From contig JAUQYA010000162.1 of assembly GCA_030837785.1 (NCBI GenBank), positions 21,205 through 85,204 of the forward strand: DNA of 64,000 nucleotides, given 5' to 3'. Both the position numbers and the translations under genes were made by a program. Below the pieces are notes generated by a model that saw only the letters and a program-made list of their open reading frames with translations, had not been told where the DNA came from and did no database searches. How positions within the stretch are numbered: the stretch's first letter is position 1; every line of letters starts with the position of its first letter. The stretch is from Albidovulum sp. (GTDB taxonomy: Bacteria > Pseudomonadota > Alphaproteobacteria > Rhodobacterales > Rhodobacteraceae). Shown here one piece after another: positions 43,800 through 53,182 of this stretch.

Positions 43800-44677
43800 T
43801 CAGCCTATGTTCAGCCGCTCGACGCACCAGGCCCAGACGGCGTCGGAGGCCGCCCCCGGGGCGCTGCCGCGTCTACGCACGATCCAGTAGCCGGGTTCGA
43901 CGCGCAGCACCCGCTCCATCACCTGCACCAGACGGCCGTCCGCCAGTTCCGCCGCGACGAAGGCTCGGGCGGCCACCACGACCCCCTGTCCGGCGATGGC
44001 GGCGTCAAGCGCAAGCGTGGTCAGGTTGAACTGCGGGCCGGGCAGGGAATCCCGCGTGTCCAGAAACCGCGGCCAATGGTCCTGACAATGATGAAGCAGC
44101 GGCAGGGCGCGGACATGCGTGTCGTCGAGAGGCAGCGACAGGCCCTCGACCAACCGGGGACTCGCCACCGCGATGATCTCCTGCGCGATCAGCAGCCGCG
44201 CCTCGAGGGCGGGTGAAATCGGCGGGCTGGCAAGCCCGATGGCGATGTCGACCTCATCGCGGTCGAAGTCCGGCAGATCCTCGTCGGCGATGGTGCGAAG
44301 CTCCACGCCCGGCAGGGCATCGCGCAGCTCGGTCAGGCGCGGGATCAGGATGCGCGTGGCGACGGTGGGGGTCGCGCTGATCGTCACGCGACCGGGCTTC
44401 AGGGCAAGCCGTCCGGTCGCCTCCCCCAGCGTGTCGAAGGCGCGGCTGACGTCGACATGATAGGCGGAGCCTTGCGGGGTCAGCGCCAGTCCACGCGCGA
44501 GCCGGTGGAACCGCGGCACGCCAAGGTGATCTTCCAGCGCCCGCACCTGCTGTGCTACGGCACCCTGGGTGACGCCCAGCTCGTCCGCGGCGGCCCGGAA
44601 ACTCAACCGGCGGCCCGAAACCTCGAAGGCGCGCAGGGAATTCAGGGGGGCAGTTTGCGGCGCGGGGTGATCATCAT
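43800..44677 (-). CDS. LysR-family regulator with a 5' frameshift
   Basis: The main frame (43800-44606) starts inside the HTH (MSFRAAADELGVTQGAVAQQVRALEDHLG). The family N-terminus is present upstream but split: from ATG 44677 the protein reads MMITPRRKLPP and hits TGA, while LNSLRAFEVSGRR is in the main frame. The junction is a run of six C (G at 44645-44650 on the plus strand); seven would restore one frame. So the gene is either broken, read by slippage, or affected by a sequencing error. It is divergent from an EamA exporter gene. Confidence 0.7.
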
Positions 44678-44776
44678 TGGCCTGCAGGTTTCCTACACCC
44701 TGACAGGTTTTCTTTTGGCGCGAAAGGGCGGGCGATTCGGCGCATTCTGCCGCGCAGAAAACGAAAAGGCTCTACT

Positions 44777-45670
44777 ATGTTCCGTGCCTATGCCGCGCTT
44801 GTCCTTGTCGGTCTGATCTGGGGATCGAACTTCATCTACATGAAGATGGCGACGGAGGTGATCTCGCCCATGCAGGTCGTGTTCCTGCGCGTGGTGGCGG
44901 GTTTCCTGCCGCTGGCGCTTGCCGCATGGGCGTCAGGCGCCGTGAACCGCGGGCAACTGCGCTACTTTCCGCATTTCGCGGTGATGTCGGTGCTGGCGAC
45001 CTCGTTCTACTATTACGGCTTCGTCGCCGGCACGGCGCTTCTGCCCTCCAGCGTGGCGGGGCTTCTGGGTGGGGCGATCCCGATCGTGACCTTCGCGACC
45101 TCCTACCTCGTGCTGAGGTCCGAGCGGCCTTCCGCCTTGACGGCCGCCGGCGTGGTCACCGGGTTCGCAGGCATCCTCCTGACCGCCCGTCCCTGGGGTG
45201 GCGGCGAAGGCATCGCCACCGCGGGCGTCCTGTGGGTGATGGCGGGAACGGTCAGCGTCGGCGTGTCCTTCGTCTATGCGCGGCGATACCTTGCGCCCCT
45301 CGGCCTGTCGCCGCTTGCACTGGCGACATGGCAGATCGGTCTGGCGTTGCCGACGCTCGCGGTTCTGACCGACTACCACGGCATGTCGGCCATCGTCGAA
45401 AACCGCCACGCCCTTCTCGGCCTCGTTGTGGGGCTGGGCCTCCTGGGCACGGGACTGGCCTATCTGATCTACTATTACATGGTGGAACGGCTGGGCGCTG
45501 TCGGGGCCTCGGGTGCCACCTATCTGCCGTCTGTCGTCGCGGTCGCGATCGGCGCTGCCGTGGGAGAGACGGTCACCGGCGTCGAGCTTGCGGCCCTTGG
45601 CCTGATCCTCGGCGGTGTCGCGCTGATCCAGCTCGGGTCCAGAGGTGCGGCGAAGCGCAGAACCGCGTAG
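44777..45670 (+). CDS. EamA (DMT) family transporter
   Basis: The 297-aa protein has ten predicted membrane segments with two EamA repeats (ALVLVGLIWGSNFIYMKMATE; GVLWVMAGTVSVGVSFVYARRYLAPLG; YYYMVERLGAVGASGATYLPSVVAVAIGA). It probably exports an amino acid or metabolite. The divergent, frameshifted LysR gene would be its regulator. The gene ends before a strong hairpin. Confidence 0.9.
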   Translation: MFRAYAALVLVGLIWGSNFIYMKMATEVISPMQVVFLRVVAGFLPLALAAWASGAVNRGQLRYFPHFAVMSVLATSFYYYGFVAGTALLPSSVAGLLGGAIPIVTFATSYLVLRSERPSALTAAGVVTGFAGILLTARPWGGGEGIATAGVLWVMAGTVSVGVSFVYARRYLAPLGLSPLALATWQIGLALPTLAVLTDYHGMSAIVENRHALLGLVVGLGLLGTGLAYLIYYYMVERLGAVGASGATYLPSVVAVAIGAAVGETVTGVELAALGLILGGVALIQLGSRGAAKRRTA

Positions 45671-45671
45671 C

Positions 45672-45702
45672 GCGGCCGCCGGCGTCTTCGGCCGGCGGCC
45701 GC
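45672..45702. terminator. Bidirectional terminator hairpin
   Basis: A perfect 12-bp inverted repeat, GCGGCCGCCGGC and GCCGGCGGCCGC, is separated by a seven-base loop GTCTTCG. It fills the 40-base gap between the convergent EamA and NCS1 genes, as expected for a terminator serving both strands. No long U-tract follows. Confidence 0.65.
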
Positions 45703-45710
45703 CTGTCGGG

Positions 45711-47114
45711 TTACTCGTAGCCACCCTTGCCCGCGGGCCGGACGACCAGCACCGTGACAAGTGCGAAGACGACCCCGGCCACAAGGGCGGTGGGTAGCGA
45801 CGCGGTCAAGTATTCGTAGGGCGAGCGGCTGGCGTAGGTGATCGGGTTCAGCAGGTAGAGATAGGTCAGAACCCCGGCGATCATGGCGAGGATCGACGCC
45901 GGGTTGAACCCGCCCCAGAACCGGTAGGGGCTGCCCGTTCCGCCCTCGAACAGCCCTCTGACCGAGATGCGGCCGCGGCGCAAGAGGTAGTAGTCGGCGA
46001 TCTGGATGCCGCAGAGTGGCGCGAAGCCGAGGCCGATGAAGGCGAGGAAGGTGCCGAAGTTGGCGAAGAACAGTTCGGGGATGAAGAGCCCCACGAGGCC
46101 GACCGGCGCGATCGAGATCAGCAGAAGCGTCGGCCAGTGCAGGTGCTGGAACGCAGGGAAGTGCCTGAGCCCGATCGACGAGGAATAGACCCCCGCCACC
46201 GCGGTACCGAGGTTCGCTGCCGCCACGAAGAGAAGCGCGATCACCCCGTAGACCGGCCCGCCCACCGTGCGCATCCATTCCGCCGGGTCCGAGACCTGGA
46301 GGACGAGGATTCCGGCGATGCCGATCGCGGAGAGGAGCGGCACCGGCAGGCCCATGCCGATCATGATCGGCGCTGCCGCCTTGCGCCCCGATGGCGCCAT
46401 CCGCACCATCGCCCCGATATAAGGCCACCACGACAGAAGCGAGACGATGCCGATCTCCACCCCCGTGGTGTAGTTCCAGCGCGCATCGGTCGAGGCATAG
46501 GCCGGCACCGCGGCCTGAAGGTCGTCCCAGCGCTGGGTCAGCAGGATGTAGAGCATCCATAACCCGACGAAGACGTGCGCGACCAGGATCTTCGCCACCC
46601 GGTCCACCCCCGCGGAACCTTTCAGAAGGAACAGGAACACCAGGGCGGCGGCGAGCAGGACGGTGGCCTGCACCAGGTAGCCGTGGCTGTCCTCGCCGAT
46701 CCAGCCGAGCGCCAGCAGCAGTTGCCGTGTGGATTTGGCGAAGAAGATCAGAAGAAGCGAGTTCCAGCCGACGATAGAGACGAACTGCATCGCCGCCGGG
46801 ATCACCCAGCCGCGCGAGCCGAACTGCGGCTTCGACGAGGCGATGGAATCGACGCCGAAGCGGATGGCGACGGGAACTGCCGCGAGTGCCACGATCAGCA
46901 TGCCGATCATGCTGCCGGCGAGCAGGGTGAAGAAGCCCTCGTCGAAGTTGAGGTAGTATCCGACATATTCGCCGATGATGTAGCACCAGGTCGCTGCGGC
47001 GGCGGTCGCGAGCGAGATGCCGAGCTGCCACGGCCCCCAGGTGCGTTCGCCCGGCAGAAGCGGCCAGGCGCTCTTGTCGGCCTCGATCAGGACGGCTTCG
47101 GTGGTGTCGCTCAT
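45711..47114 (-). CDS. NCS1 family permease (purine/cytosine-type)
   Basis: The 467-aa protein has twelve predicted membrane segments and NCS1-like features (GPWQLGISLATAAAATWCYIIGEYVGYYL; TGVEIGIVSLLSWWPYIGAMVRM; FIGLGFAPLCGIQIADYYLLRRG). In this setting the substrate may be a methylated amine, hydantoin or nucleobase. The gene follows a 51-aa gene with a short gap and precedes nothing on this strand. Confidence 0.87.
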   Translation of the reverse strand: MSDTTEAVLIEADKSAWPLLPGERTWGPWQLGISLATAAAATWCYIIGEYVGYYLNFDEGFFTLLAGSMIGMLIVALAAVPVAIRFGVDSIASSKPQFGSRGWVIPAAMQFVSIVGWNSLLLIFFAKSTRQLLLALGWIGEDSHGYLVQATVLLAAALVFLFLLKGSAGVDRVAKILVAHVFVGLWMLYILLTQRWDDLQAAVPAYASTDARWNYTTGVEIGIVSLLSWWPYIGAMVRMAPSGRKAAAPIMIGMGLPVPLLSAIGIAGILVLQVSDPAEWMRTVGGPVYGVIALLFVAAANLGTAVAGVYSSSIGLRHFPAFQHLHWPTLLLISIAPVGLVGLFIPELFFANFGTFLAFIGLGFAPLCGIQIADYYLLRRGRISVRGLFEGGTGSPYRFWGGFNPASILAMIAGVLTYLYLLNPITYASRSPYEYLTASLPTALVAGVVFALVTVLVVRPAGKGGYE

Positions 47115-47118
47115 CGCC

Positions 47119-47274
47119 CTATCTCCCGATCAGCAGGGCGATGACGGGCAGGACGATTCCCAGCCCGATCAGCGCCAGCCAGGCGAGGCCGTCGTAATCC
47201 TGTCCCTGATTCTGCGGCTCTTCCAGAAGCCGGAGGCGGCGCTCCAGCTCCGGGTGCAGCTTCTCCTGTGCCAT
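47119..47274 (-). CDS. 51-aa small membrane protein beside NCS1 permease
   Basis: The frame encodes MAQEKLHPELERRLRLLEEP, a short polar N-terminal helix, then GLAWLALIGLGIVLPVIALLIGR as a single membrane segment. The stop lies four bases before the NCS1 start, and the gene follows the FAD/GcvT gene's operon start region. A transporter accessory subunit is a reasonable inference. Confidence 0.68.
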   Translation of the reverse strand: MAQEKLHPELERRLRLLEEPQNQGQDYDGLAWLALIGLGIVLPVIALLIGR

Positions 47275-47342
47275 TTAGTTCCTCCCGTTGGTGTCCCGTT
47301 GATCGTTGCCCCCGGATCACATGCACCCCCGGGGGAAGGTGC

Positions 47343-49796
47343 CTATCCCTTCGGGCGGGTGCCCTTCGGGTCATACCAGGGGCCAGGCTGAAGCCGGGCG
47401 GGGTAGCGTTTCCAGGCGATCTCGACCTCCCAGGTTCCCGTGGCCAGCCAGTCGGCGGTCACGCCGCCGGGGCAGGAGACATAGCCCATGCCGAGCGAGG
47501 CGCCGATCCTGTGGCCATAGGCGCCGGTGGTGACGGAGCCGACGATCTCTCCATCCCGCACGAGCGGCTCGTTGTGGTAGAGATGCGGCGGGATGCCTTC
47601 CGCCTCGACCCTGACCTGGACCATCCGGCGTTCGACCGGGCCGGCATTGCGCTGGGCGAGGAGCGCGTCGCGGCCGATGAACCCGCCCGGCTTGTCGAAG
47701 GCGACGGCAAAGCCGAGCCCGGCCTGAAGCGGCGTATCTTCCTCGCCGATGTCGTGGCCCCAGTGGCGGTAGCCCTTTTCCATCCGCAAGCTGTTGATGG
47801 CGAAGAAGCCGCCCATCTTCAGCCCGAGGCCGGCACCGGCCTCGACGATCTTTTCGAAGACGTGGCCGGCGAATTCGGTGGGCATGTAAAGCTCCCACCC
47901 CAGCTCGCCGACGAAGGTCAGGCGGCTGGCGCGAACCCGGGCATAGCCGAGGTCGATCTCGCGCGAGGTGCCGAAGGGAAAGGCTTCGTTGCCGAAATCG
48001 TCGGGCGACAGGCGCCCCAGCAGCTCGCGCGACTTCGGGCCCATCAGCGCCAGCATCGGCGTGGCCGAGGTGATGTCGTGGACGAAGACACGGGCGCCCT
48101 CGGGCAGGTGGCGCTTCAGCCAGGCCATGTCGCGGCGCTGCGACACCGCGATGGTCACCACCATGAACTCGGTTTCCGAAAGCCGGGTGACGGTCACGTC
48201 GGCCTCGATGCCGCCCTGGTCGTTCAGCCACTGGGTATAGACCACGCGCCCCGGCGCCACGTCGATGTCGTTGGCGCAAAGGCGGTTCAGGCAGGCGCAG
48301 GCGTCCGGCCCCGCCACCAGATACTTGATGAAGCAGGAATGGTCGAAGAGCGTGACGTTTTCCGCCGTGTTGCGGCATTCCGCACCCACGCTGTCGAACC
48401 AGGTGGCACGTCCGTAGGAATAGCCCACGTCCGGCGTGGTGCCCGGCGCGCCGAAGAAGCCGGGGCGTTCCCAGCCCGCCGCCTCGGTCATCCAGGCGCC
48501 CATCGCCGCCAGCCGGTCGTGGAACGGGCTGCGGCGGATGCCGCGCGCGGTCTCGAACTGCTTCGAGGGCCAGTGCATGTCGAAGAGCGCGCCCAGCGTC
48601 TCGGTGGTGCGGTCCTCCAGATACTTGCGGTTGCCCATGAAGCTCTGCGTCCGGCGAACATCGACGTCCATCAGTTCGACCGGCGGGCGGCGGTCGCGGA
48701 TCCAGTCGGCCATCGCCTTGCCAACCCCGCCCGAGGACAGGATGCCGACGGAGTTGAACCCGGTCGCGCAGAAGAGGCCCGGCAGCTCGGGCGTCTCGCC
48801 CAGCAGATAGCGGTCGTCGGGGGTGAAGCTTTCCGGCCCGTTGAAGAAGAGCTGGATGCCGGTCCGCTCCAGCACCGGCACCCGGCGGGTGGCGGCTTCC
48901 AGATGCGGGGCGATGTGGTCGATGTCCTCGGGCAGCGTGCCGAAGGCGAAATCCTCGGGGATGCCCCTCTGCCCCCAGGGTTTGGCGTTCGGCTCGAAGA
49001 AGCCGACCAGGAGCTTGCCGGCATCCTCCTTGTAGTAGGTCCACTCGTCGCCGAGGAACAGCACCGGCAGGTCGCGGGGCAGGTCGGGGATGCCTTCGGT
49101 CACGCAGTAGAAATGCTCGGCCGCGTGCAAGGGCAGCACCACGCCCGCCTCCGCCGCGAGGTCGCGCGACCACATGCCGCCGCAGATCACCACCGTCTCC
49201 GCCCGGATCGGTCCCTTGTCGGTCATCACCCCGGCGGCCTTGCCGTTCTCGACCAGGATCTTCGTGACGCCGGTGTTCTCCAGCACCCTTGCCCCGCGCA
49301 TCCGCGCGCCCTTGGCATAGGCCTGCGTCACGTCGGCCGGGTTGACCTGCCCGTCATGCGGGAACCAGAAGCCGCCGACGATGCCGTCGGTATTGATCGG
49401 CGACCAGCGCTCCTTGATCTGGTCCGGGGTCACCGGCTCCACCGGCAGGCCGAAGTTGCGGCCCATCGAGGCGCCGCGCGCCAGTTCCTCGTAGCGCGCC
49501 GGCGTCTTTGCCACCCGCAGCGAGCCGTTGCGCTTGTAGCCGGTCGCCTGTCCGGTTTCCGCCTCCAGCGACCCGAACAGCTCGCCGGTATATTTCGCCA
49601 GTTCCGTCATCCGCCGCGTGGCGCGCAACTGGGTGACAAGTCCCGCCGCATGCCAGGTGGTGCCGGAGGTCAACTGCCTGCGCTCGCACAGCACCACGTC
49701 GGTGATGCCGATCCTCGTCAGGTGGTAGGCGACGGAACAGCCCGCCACGCCGCCGCCCACGATCACCACATCTGCCCGGTTGGGAACAACCGCCAT
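47343..49796 (-). CDS. Dimethylglycine/sarcosine dehydrogenase-like FAD-GcvT protein
   Basis: The 817-aa protein joins an N-terminal DAO-type FAD domain (VVIVGGGVAGCSVAYHL; TSGTTWHAAGLV, a covalent-FAD-His region) to a C-terminal GcvT/aminomethyltransferase part (FDHSCFIKYLVAGPDACA ... FVGELGWELYMPTEFAGHVFE). This is the architecture of dimethylglycine and sarcosine dehydrogenases, which oxidise N-methyl groups and pass the C1 unit to tetrahydrofolate. The gene is followed by the 51-aa and NCS1 genes and preceded by an aldehyde dehydrogenase gene, all on the minus strand. The exact amine is unknown. Confidence 0.88.
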   Translation of the reverse strand: MAVVPNRADVVIVGGGVAGCSVAYHLTRIGITDVVLCERRQLTSGTTWHAAGLVTQLRATRRMTELAKYTGELFGSLEAETGQATGYKRNGSLRVAKTPARYEELARGASMGRNFGLPVEPVTPDQIKERWSPINTDGIVGGFWFPHDGQVNPADVTQAYAKGARMRGARVLENTGVTKILVENGKAAGVMTDKGPIRAETVVICGGMWSRDLAAEAGVVLPLHAAEHFYCVTEGIPDLPRDLPVLFLGDEWTYYKEDAGKLLVGFFEPNAKPWGQRGIPEDFAFGTLPEDIDHIAPHLEAATRRVPVLERTGIQLFFNGPESFTPDDRYLLGETPELPGLFCATGFNSVGILSSGGVGKAMADWIRDRRPPVELMDVDVRRTQSFMGNRKYLEDRTTETLGALFDMHWPSKQFETARGIRRSPFHDRLAAMGAWMTEAAGWERPGFFGAPGTTPDVGYSYGRATWFDSVGAECRNTAENVTLFDHSCFIKYLVAGPDACACLNRLCANDIDVAPGRVVYTQWLNDQGGIEADVTVTRLSETEFMVVTIAVSQRRDMAWLKRHLPEGARVFVHDITSATPMLALMGPKSRELLGRLSPDDFGNEAFPFGTSREIDLGYARVRASRLTFVGELGWELYMPTEFAGHVFEKIVEAGAGLGLKMGGFFAINSLRMEKGYRHWGHDIGEEDTPLQAGLGFAVAFDKPGGFIGRDALLAQRNAGPVERRMVQVRVEAEGIPPHLYHNEPLVRDGEIVGSVTTGAYGHRIGASLGMGYVSCPGGVTADWLATGTWEVEIAWKRYPARLQPGPWYDPKGTRPKG

Positions 49797-49817
49797 CGCC
49801 GATTCCTCTCGCGTTGC

Positions 49818-51329
49818 TTATCGCGTTCCGGGATAGCTCTCTTCGCGGGCATATGGGAACCACCAAAAATCCTGTTTCTCGGCGGCGGGGTCGATCATCA
49901 CGAACTTGGTGTTCTGGAACTGGTTCAGCCCCTCGGGGCCGAGCTGCCGGCCGTTGCCCGAAAGCTTGCGCCCGCCGAACGGCAGCGCGTCGTTGTCCAG
50001 AAGCGGCGCGTTGATCCAGAGGATGCCCGACTGGATTTCGCGCACCGCCCGGAAGGTCTCGGTCGTGTCGCAGGTGTAAAGGTTCGCGCCCAGCCCGAAG
50101 TCCGAGCGGTTGGCCAGTTCCACCGCCTCGTCGAAGCTCTTCACCCTGCAGATCGGCGCGACGGGGCCGAAGCTTTCTTCCTGAAGGATGGTCATGTCGG
50201 GCGTGACCCCGGTCAGCACCGTCGGCTCGACATACCAGCCCTTGTTGAGGTTTGCCGGCCGCCCGCCGCCGGTGGCGACGCTCGCGCCCTGTTTGCGGGC
50301 ATTGGCGATCAGCGCCTCGAACCGGTCGCGCTGGCGGCGGGTGGCCATCGGCCCCATGTCGACCTCTTCAAGGCCGTTGCCCACGCGCAGCTTCCTGGCC
50401 TCGGCCACCAGCCGTTCGACGAACTGGTCGTGGATCGCCTCGTGCACATAGAACCGTTCGGCCGAGGTGCAGACCTGCCCGCAGTTGAGATAGGCGGCGA
50501 AGGCCGCGCCCCGCGCGGCCATCTCGAGAGGGGCGGAGGGCATGACGATGAACGGGTCGTTGCCGGAGGCCTCGATCAGGCAGGGCTTGAAGGTCTCCGC
50601 ACAGGTCCGCGCCACCGCCTGGCCCACGGGGACCGAGCCGGTGTAGGCTACGCCATGTGTCTTGCGGCTGGCGATCAGCCGCTGGGCGACGCGCGGACCC
50701 CCGGTCAGGCATTGCATCAGCCCCTGCGGCAGGCCGTTGAACAGCTCCATAAACTTCAGCGTGGTGATCGAGGTCTGCTCGTGCGGCTTGACGATCACCG
50801 CATTCCCGGCGGCCAGCGCGGCGGCCGCTTCCCAGCACAGAAGCACCAGCGGATAGTTGAAGGGCAGGATGATGACGACGGTGCCCAGGGGCTCCTTCAC
50901 GGCGAAATGGAACTGGCCGGGAACCGTGGTGCCGGCGATGCGCCCCGCCTCGTGGCGGGCGATCTCGGCGTAGTAGTCCATCGCGGTGGCGCACCACGAC
51001 ACTTCGTCGAGCGATTCCTTGTAGGGCTTGCCTTCCTCCCGCGTGAGGTATTCGGCATAGAGCGCCTTGTCGCGCCGCATCACCGCGGCGATCTCGTGCA
51101 TGACGACGGCGCGCGAGCGCATGTCGATGGCGTTCCAGCGCCTGCCCGCGACCAGCGCCGCCTCGATCGCACCGTCCACTTCGCCATCTGTCGCGTCGGC
51201 GATTTCGGCGATTCGCTCCTCGGTCGCCGGGTCGATCACGTCGAGCCGGCTGGCCGAGCCGCTGGCGACGAAGGTTCCGTCGATGAAAAGCTTGCCCGAA
51301 AGCCTGCTGAAGGTTTCTATGGCGCTCAT
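49818..51329 (-). CDS. NAD(P)-dependent aldehyde dehydrogenase
   Basis: The 503-aa protein has FNYPLVLLCWEAAAALAAGNAVIVKP, the catalytic-Glu region CLIEASGNDPFIV and catalytic Cys in NCGQVCTSAERFYV. It resembles lactaldehyde/glyceraldehyde-type or betaine-aldehyde-type dehydrogenases; the usual ELGGK is replaced by EASGN, which marks a divergent subgroup. GGGAGGGCC precedes the ATG at 51329. First gene of the amine operon, divergent from the XRE-cupin regulator. Confidence 0.9.
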   Translation of the reverse strand: MSAIETFSRLSGKLFIDGTFVASGSASRLDVIDPATEERIAEIADATDGEVDGAIEAALVAGRRWNAIDMRSRAVVMHEIAAVMRRDKALYAEYLTREEGKPYKESLDEVSWCATAMDYYAEIARHEAGRIAGTTVPGQFHFAVKEPLGTVVIILPFNYPLVLLCWEAAAALAAGNAVIVKPHEQTSITTLKFMELFNGLPQGLMQCLTGGPRVAQRLIASRKTHGVAYTGSVPVGQAVARTCAETFKPCLIEASGNDPFIVMPSAPLEMAARGAAFAAYLNCGQVCTSAERFYVHEAIHDQFVERLVAEARKLRVGNGLEEVDMGPMATRRQRDRFEALIANARKQGASVATGGGRPANLNKGWYVEPTVLTGVTPDMTILQEESFGPVAPICRVKSFDEAVELANRSDFGLGANLYTCDTTETFRAVREIQSGILWINAPLLDNDALPFGGRKLSGNGRQLGPEGLNQFQNTKFVMIDPAAEKQDFWWFPYAREESYPGTR

Positions 51330-51356
51330 GGCTGGCCCTCCCGACATGTTTGTGTT

Positions 51357-51373
51357 TGATTCTTATGCAATCA
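51357..51373. promoter_or_regulatory. Candidate operator TGATT-N7-AATCA
   Basis: This inverted repeat lies 28 bases upstream of the aldehyde dehydrogenase start, in the 172-base divergent gap, in an AT-rich context. Position and symmetry suit binding by the adjacent XRE-cupin regulator. Binding is not proven. Confidence 0.35.
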
Positions 51374-51501
51374 TGTCATGAAATACTTTACAGTCAAGCC
51401 TGAACTGCCAGTGGTCCGCATTGACGACCGGCGAGGCGTTGCGCATATCGTGTTCGAATCCGGAAGCGCCACGCAGCCGATCATACGGGAGAACGACGAT
51501 C

Positions 51502-52101
51502 ATGGGGCGGAAACCCGCCGCGAACGAGTACCAGCCGGCCGCGCCGGTCCCGGCCGGTCTCGACATCGGCGCCCGCCTGCGCGCGGTGCGCGAGCGTGCC
51601 GGCCTGTCGCAGCGGGAGCTTGCGAAACGGGCGGGTGTCACCAATTCCACGATCTCGCTCATCGAGCAGGAGACACATTCGCCCTCGCTCGCCTCGCTGC
51701 ACCGGATCCTGTCGGCGGTGCCGATCTCGATGGCGGAATTCTTCACGCTGCCGTCTTCGCAGCGCAACGTCATGTTCTTCGACCGCAACGATCTTGCCGT
51801 GGTCGCGCGCGGCGAGGCCGACCTGCGCGTTCTTGCCGCCGAACGCCGCGACAAGGCGCTTCAGATGTTCATCGAGCGCTATCAGCCCGGTGCCGGCACC
51901 GGCGAGGAGCCGATTTCCCATGATGGCGAGACCGCGGCTGTCGTCCTGGCCGGCACAATCGAGGTCACCGTCGGGTCAGAGACCCGAGTGCTGCGCCGGG
52001 GCGGCGGCTACCAGTTGATCGGACGGCAGCCCTACACGTTGCGCAACATCGGCAGGACCGTCGCCGTGGTCGCCTGCGCCTGCACCCCGCCGATGCTGTA
52101 G
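51502..52101 (+). CDS. XRE-family regulator with cupin domain
   Basis: The 199-aa protein has an N-terminal HTH_3 (LRAVRERAGLSQRELAKRAGVTNSTISLIEQETHSPSLASL) and a C-terminal cupin (TAAVVLAGTIEVTVGSETRVLRRGGGYQLIGRQPYTLRN), the PuuR-like arrangement in which the cupin senses a small ligand. It is divergent from the amine-catabolic operon and is its likely repressor. ATG at 51502 with GGGAGAA upstream. Confidence 0.92.
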   Translation: MGRKPAANEYQPAAPVPAGLDIGARLRAVRERAGLSQRELAKRAGVTNSTISLIEQETHSPSLASLHRILSAVPISMAEFFTLPSSQRNVMFFDRNDLAVVARGEADLRVLAAERRDKALQMFIERYQPGAGTGEEPISHDGETAAVVLAGTIEVTVGSETRVLRRGGGYQLIGRQPYTLRNIGRTVAVVACACTPPML

Positions 52102-52150
52102 GGCAATCCGCCGGAGCGGCGCCGGGCCCGCACGCCGGGCCAACCGGGCC

Positions 52151-52369
52151 TCAGGCCGCGACGGGCTTCAGCCGTCCGGCCGCCGCGACCACCAGCGGAT
52201 CAAGCCCCGTGCCCCCCTCGGCCACATAGGTCAGGAACTGCGCCCGCATCCGCGGCTCCCAGAAGTCGGTCAGGTGCGCGGCCACCCGTTCGGCCACGTC
52301 GGCGCCGGGCTGGCTCTTGAAGAAGGCGGCGATCTGGTTGGCCATGTGGACCATCTTCTCAGGCGACAT
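52151..52369 (-). CDS. fdsD: Formate dehydrogenase subunit delta
   Basis: The 72-aa protein (MSPEKMVHMANQIAAFF ... DFWEPRMRAQFLTYV) is the FdsD family. It is the last gene of the fds operon and overlaps fdhD by 11 bases. FdsD is needed for active NAD-linked formate dehydrogenase, probably in cofactor insertion or stability. GGAGC precedes the ATG at 52369; an upstream ATG at 52399 is less likely. Confidence 0.9.
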   Translation of the reverse strand: MSPEKMVHMANQIAAFFKSQPGADVAERVAAHLTDFWEPRMRAQFLTYVAEGGTGLDPLVVAAAGRLKPVAA

Positions 52370-53180
52370 GGGAAGCTCCGGTTCTGATGCGTTGGGCATG
52401 GGAATAGATGTCGACGCCGCCGGCACGGGCGAAGGCGGCCAGCGTGACGCCCGCCTCCTCGGCCTGCCTGAGCGCGAGCGCGGTGGGCGCCGAGACGGCG
52501 ACGATGACGGGGCAGCGCGCGATGGCGCATTTCTGCACAAGCTCGACGGACAGGCGCGATGTCATCACCACCGCGCCCGCGCCCATGTCGGCGCCCGCCC
52601 GTGCCATCGCCCCGATCAGCTTGTCGAGCGCGTTGTGGCGGCCGACATCCTCGCGCACCGCGACAAGCCCTGCGCCGGGCAGCAGGAAGCCGGCGGCATG
52701 GACGGCGCGCGTCTGGTCATGGAGCGGCTGGCTGGCGCGCAGCGCCTCGCCGGCGCTGGCGATTTCGGCCGCCGTCAGGTCCGAAAGTCCCGTCGTCACG
52801 CGGGGCAGGGGGCGCAGCGCCTGGTCGAGACTGTCGATGCCGCAAAGCCCGCAGCCGACCGGACCGGCCATCGCCCGCCGCCGCCGGGCCAGCGCCTCGC
52901 CCCGGTCGGCCGCAAGCCACATCCGTGCCTCGATCCCCGGCCCGTGCTCGACGACCTCGATCTCGCGGATTTCGCCGGCGTGCTTGACGATGCCTTCCGA
53001 CAACGCGAAGCCCACGGCGAAGTCCTCTATGTCGGCCGGTGTCGCCATCATGACGGCCTGTGTCGTGCCGTCGAAGACGAAGGCCACCGGCACCTCCTCC
53101 GGCAGCGTCCGCGTCACGGTGCGCGCCCCATCCGGATGGATGGAGACGCCTTTTGCGCTGAACGTGGGCGAAAACGCCAT
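52359..53180 (-). CDS. fdhD: Formate dehydrogenase sulfurtransferase FdhD (FdsC)
   Basis: The 273-aa protein has the FdhD signature with GCGLCGIDSL (paired Cys), VREDVGRHNALDKLIGAM and VVMTSRLSVELVQKCA. It transfers sulfur to the Mo cofactor of the alpha subunit. It starts three bases after fdsA and overlaps fdsD, so it is co-translated with the enzyme. Confidence 0.94.
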   Translation of the reverse strand: MAFSPTFSAKGVSIHPDGARTVTRTLPEEVPVAFVFDGTTQAVMMATPADIEDFAVGFALSEGIVKHAGEIREIEVVEHGPGIEARMWLAADRGEALARRRRAMAGPVGCGLCGIDSLDQALRPLPRVTTGLSDLTAAEIASAGEALRASQPLHDQTRAVHAAGFLLPGAGLVAVREDVGRHNALDKLIGAMARAGADMGAGAVVMTSRLSVELVQKCAIARCPVIVAVSAPTALALRQAEEAGVTLAAFARAGGVDIYSHAQRIRTGASHVA

Positions 53181-53182
53181 CG

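Noticed and set aside
41420..44029. 869-codon plus-strand frame
   Set aside because: Shadow of the alcohol dehydrogenase and LysR genes; composition is Arg/His-rich and no domain is seen.
47268..51359. 1363-codon open frame on the plus strand
   Set aside because: It is a shadow of two well-recognised minus-strand genes (FAD-GcvT and aldehyde dehydrogenase), made possible by high GC at third positions.
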